Shown here piece by piece: positions 60,453 to 62,166 of a stretch of 62,166 nt of DNA. A program made the translations under genes and the position numbers. The stretch covers positions 1 to 62,166 of the forward strand of contig CAZIWL010000011.1 in NCBI GenBank assembly GCA_964542755.1, given 5' to 3'. Origin of the DNA: SKLM01 sp964542755 (lineage in GTDB: Bacteria; Chloroflexota; Anaerolineae; B4-G1). Positions within the stretch are counted from its first letter, which is position 1. Each line of letters begins with the position of its first letter. The notes below the pieces were generated by a model. The model made no database searches. It was not told where the DNA came from and worked only from the letters and a program-made list of their open reading frames with translations.

Positions 60453-61586
60453 ATGGGGCTGAATACGAGGCTGATTGTCACGCTGTCCGCCCTTGCCGTG
60501 CTTTCCTTCGCCGCAGCGGGCTGCAGCCCGAGGCTGGAGCCACTGGTTCTTTCTCCGTCTCCGACATTGGTTCCGCCCTCGCCTAGCCCCCTACCCACGG
60601 AGATCCCGCCGACGGCCACGCCGGTACCGCCGCCCACCCCTACGCCATCCCCAACGCCCGCGCCCACCATCAACCCGACCAGGCTGTCCAACCAGATCGA
60701 CGCCGACCAAGGGGCGATAGCCTCCCGGAGCGTCGATCCGATCTGCCTCCAGCAGGGGGATGCGGACGATGACGGGATCCCGGAATGGGTGGGTGTCTAT
60801 CTACAACCGGGCGACCCGGGCAGGCTTCGAGGTTTCGTCCTCGACGATACCGGATGGTACGATCTGCAACCGCCCACCGAGGAGGGCGGCGGCATGGGCA
60901 CGTACCCCACGTGCGGGCTGACCATCGAGGATCTCAACCGGGATGGGCGGACCGAGCTGCTGATTGAGGGCCGCCTAGCAGGGAACGTCGATCTGCTCCA
61001 TATGTTTGTGTGGCAGGGCGATGGCTACGGCCTGCTGGCCTCCTTTCAGGGCGATGTTGGCGTGGACGCGCGGGACACGGACGGCGACCTCATTCCAGAG
61101 ATCATCGCCCGCTACCACGCTGGGACGGGGCTGGCGTGGGAAGCCGTTCACACCTGGGACGGAAGCCATTACGGATGGACGTGGGAACGGTATGCCTGGC
61201 TCCATTGGGACCGCCCGCATGCGCTCACGTCGGACCAGCCGCGGAACGCGGTCATCTGCTACTACCTGGCTTTGGACGGACGGGACCTGCCGGGTGCCTA
61301 CGATTTGCTGAGTGGCGAGGCGCAGGGGACCGAGCCTTATGGAGGGTGGGCGGTGGGTTTTTCGACCACCCTCGGGGTGGAGGTCGGCTCGGTGCGGGAG
61401 ATCGAGCGGACGGCCGACACGGCCCGAGTGACGGCCCAGGTCCGCGCCTACGACAACGAGGGGGGATACGCTGTTGGTCGAATGTGGGATGTCACCTGGA
61501 ACCTCACCCTGGAAGGAAACGGTTGGCGGCTCAACGACAGCACCGCCGACCTCCTCGATGAGTGGGAGGCACCTTACTACCGGTGA
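60453..61586 (+). CDS. Lipoprotein with Pro/Thr linker and repeat-rich domain, unknown function
   Basis: A 377-residue lipoprotein. The lipobox is SFAAAGC; a 45-residue linker of Pro, Thr and Ser follows. The central part (residues 95-210) contains FG-GAP/VCBS-like strands with Asp-rich loops (GDADDDGIPEWVGVYL, IEDLNRDGRTELLIEG, ARDTDGDLIPEIIARY), which probably bind calcium. The C-terminal part (residues 260-377) looks like a SnoaL/NTF2-type fold (AVICYYLALDGRDLPGAYDL, ending in LEGNGWRLNDS). The ATG at 60453 follows GGGAGG; an upstream ATG at 60420 lacks a site. No function can be assigned. Confidence 0.72.
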   Translation: MGLNTRLIVTLSALAVLSFAAAGCSPRLEPLVLSPSPTLVPPSPSPLPTEIPPTATPVPPPTPTPSPTPAPTINPTRLSNQIDADQGAIASRSVDPICLQQGDADDDGIPEWVGVYLQPGDPGRLRGFVLDDTGWYDLQPPTEEGGGMGTYPTCGLTIEDLNRDGRTELLIEGRLAGNVDLLHMFVWQGDGYGLLASFQGDVGVDARDTDGDLIPEIIARYHAGTGLAWEAVHTWDGSHYGWTWERYAWLHWDRPHALTSDQPRNAVICYYLALDGRDLPGAYDLLSGEAQGTEPYGGWAVGFSTTLGVEVGSVREIERTADTARVTAQVRAYDNEGGYAVGRMWDVTWNLTLEGNGWRLNDSTADLLDEWEAPYYR

Positions 61587-61665
61587 AGGGGGGGGGCAGG
61601 GCGACGTCGGTGGGGAGTCATCTTGGAGCGCACGCGTTCCGTGCGATGCACCACGCAATTACAAG

Positions 61666-61694
61666 TTGTGACGCAGGCCAAAACGGCCTATAAT
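61666..61694 (+). promoter_or_regulatory. Promoter of hflX
   Basis: TTGTGA (61666-61671), a 17-base spacer and a perfect TATAAT (61689-61694). Transcription would start near 61701, about 59 bases before the proposed start codon. Confidence 0.75.
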
Positions 61695-61759
61695 GGGCGA
61701 CAGATAGGAAGCGCGTAGGCGGCGCACTGGACCCGCCTCGTGCCAACGGGAGGACTACG

Positions 61760-62166
61760 ATTACACGAATCTCTGAGCCAACGGGCTCGCCGATTGAGCG
61801 GGCTTTTCTGGTCGGGGTAGAGGCGAAGGGCCCCGGCTCGTTTTCTGCCAGTGACGACTGGCCTGTGAAAGAATCCCTTGCCGAGCTTGAGCGGCTCGCG
61901 CACACCGCTGGGATGGTCGTGGTCGGCTACGAGACGCAACAGTTGATCCATCCCCACCCGGCCACGTTCATTGGACCGGGGAAGGCGAGGGAGATCCGCG
62001 AGCAGGTCGAGGAACTCGCTGCCAACGCGGTGCTTTTTGACGACGAGCTCTCCCCGCGCCATCAGCGCGAGTTGGAGGAGGTCCTCGGCGAAAAGATCAA
62101 GCTGCTCGACCGGACCGCCCTCATTCTGGACATCTTCGCGCAGCATGCTCATACCCGAGAGGGCCG
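61760..62166 (+). CDS. hflX: Ribosome-associated GTPase HflX (5' part), ATT start proposed
   Basis: The frame runs off the right edge after 135 codons. It shows the HflX N-terminal domain: IERAFLVGVEAKG, SLAELERLAHTAGMVVVG, THPHPATFIGPGKAREI-like text (PHPATFIGPGKAREI), NAVLFDDELSPRHQRELEE and LLDRTALILDIFAQHAHT. HflX splits or rescues ribosomes under stress; its GTPase domain lies outside the window. No ATG, GTG or TTG occurs in frame between the upstream TAA (61691) and the conserved domain. GGGAGG (61748-61753) sits six bases before ATT at 61760, so ATT is the best start, with CTG at 61727 as the alternative. A base error cannot be excluded. Confidence 0.88.
   Translation, partial: MTRISEPTGSPIERAFLVGVEAKGPGSFSASDDWPVKESLAELERLAHTAGMVVVGYETQQLIHPHPATFIGPGKAREIREQVEELAANAVLFDDELSPRHQRELEEVLGEKIKLLDRTALILDIFAQHAHTREG

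Overview
This is a GC-rich bacterial scaffold with one 100-N gap (30598-30697). The gene content fits a Chloroflexota (Anaerolineae-like) bacterium, probably a metagenome-assembled genome. Supporting signs are many GTG/TTG starts, DUF4013/DUF4126/DUF2085 membrane proteins, large secreted proteins that end in a short [Y/H]LP(L/W)(V/I) motif, a YbbR-CdaA pair and a System I cytochrome c maturation locus. The taxonomy is inference; no search was run.

Layout. 1-4.2 kb: the tail of an upstream gene, two SPFH-like membrane proteins and a PLP-dependent D-cysteine desulfhydrase/ACC deaminase-type enzyme. 4.3-17.2 kb: a cell-surface block with two subtilases, an unknown secreted protein, a LysM protein, three small membrane proteins and a GH39-like glycosidase. 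17.4-26.8 kb: a respiratory island. On the minus strand a Tat-exported Fe-S protein, an NrfD/PsrC membrane protein, a 12-heme cytochrome fused to four rhodanese domains, and an 11-heme cytochrome broken by an in-frame TGA form one operon. A PadR-PATAN regulator diverges from it. Beyond that lies a decayed NapC/NirT-like cytochrome abutting an IS3 orfA remnant. 27.0-30.5 kb: an ArsR regulator and a three-part flavin/Fe-S/CCG oxidoreductase with a Met-rich tail. 30.7-37.7 kb: a ccm operon (E, F fused to a CcmG-like thioredoxin, zinc ribbon, unknown, A, B, C, D), which would attach the many hemes encoded nearby. 38-44 kb: DUF362 plus NapH-like Fe-S proteins, and a PQQ-type sugar dehydrogenase fused to a pentaheme cytochrome. 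44.2-54.6 kb: housekeeping genes argF, a TPR protein, cdaA, cdaR, der, tRNA-Leu(GAG), plsX and fabF. 54.8-62.2 kb: rtcB and archease, a MITE-like element, a beta-helix protein, a glutamine cyclotransferase, a lipoprotein and the start of hflX.

How it fits together. The strongest theme is periplasmic or surface electron transfer. About 28 intact CXnCH heme motifs are encoded, together with their own maturation machinery, quinol-linked membrane subunits and sulfur-handling rhodanese domains wired directly to hemes. No molybdopterin catalytic subunit is present. The candidate undescribed system is the operon at 17438-23597: an NrfCD-type quinol module feeding a multiheme cytochrome whose C-terminus carries four sulfurtransferase domains. 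Non-canonical ATT/ATC starts, a subtilase with its propeptide-like domain at the C-terminus, a CcmF-CcmG fusion and a dehydrogenase-cytochrome fusion are further points of interest.
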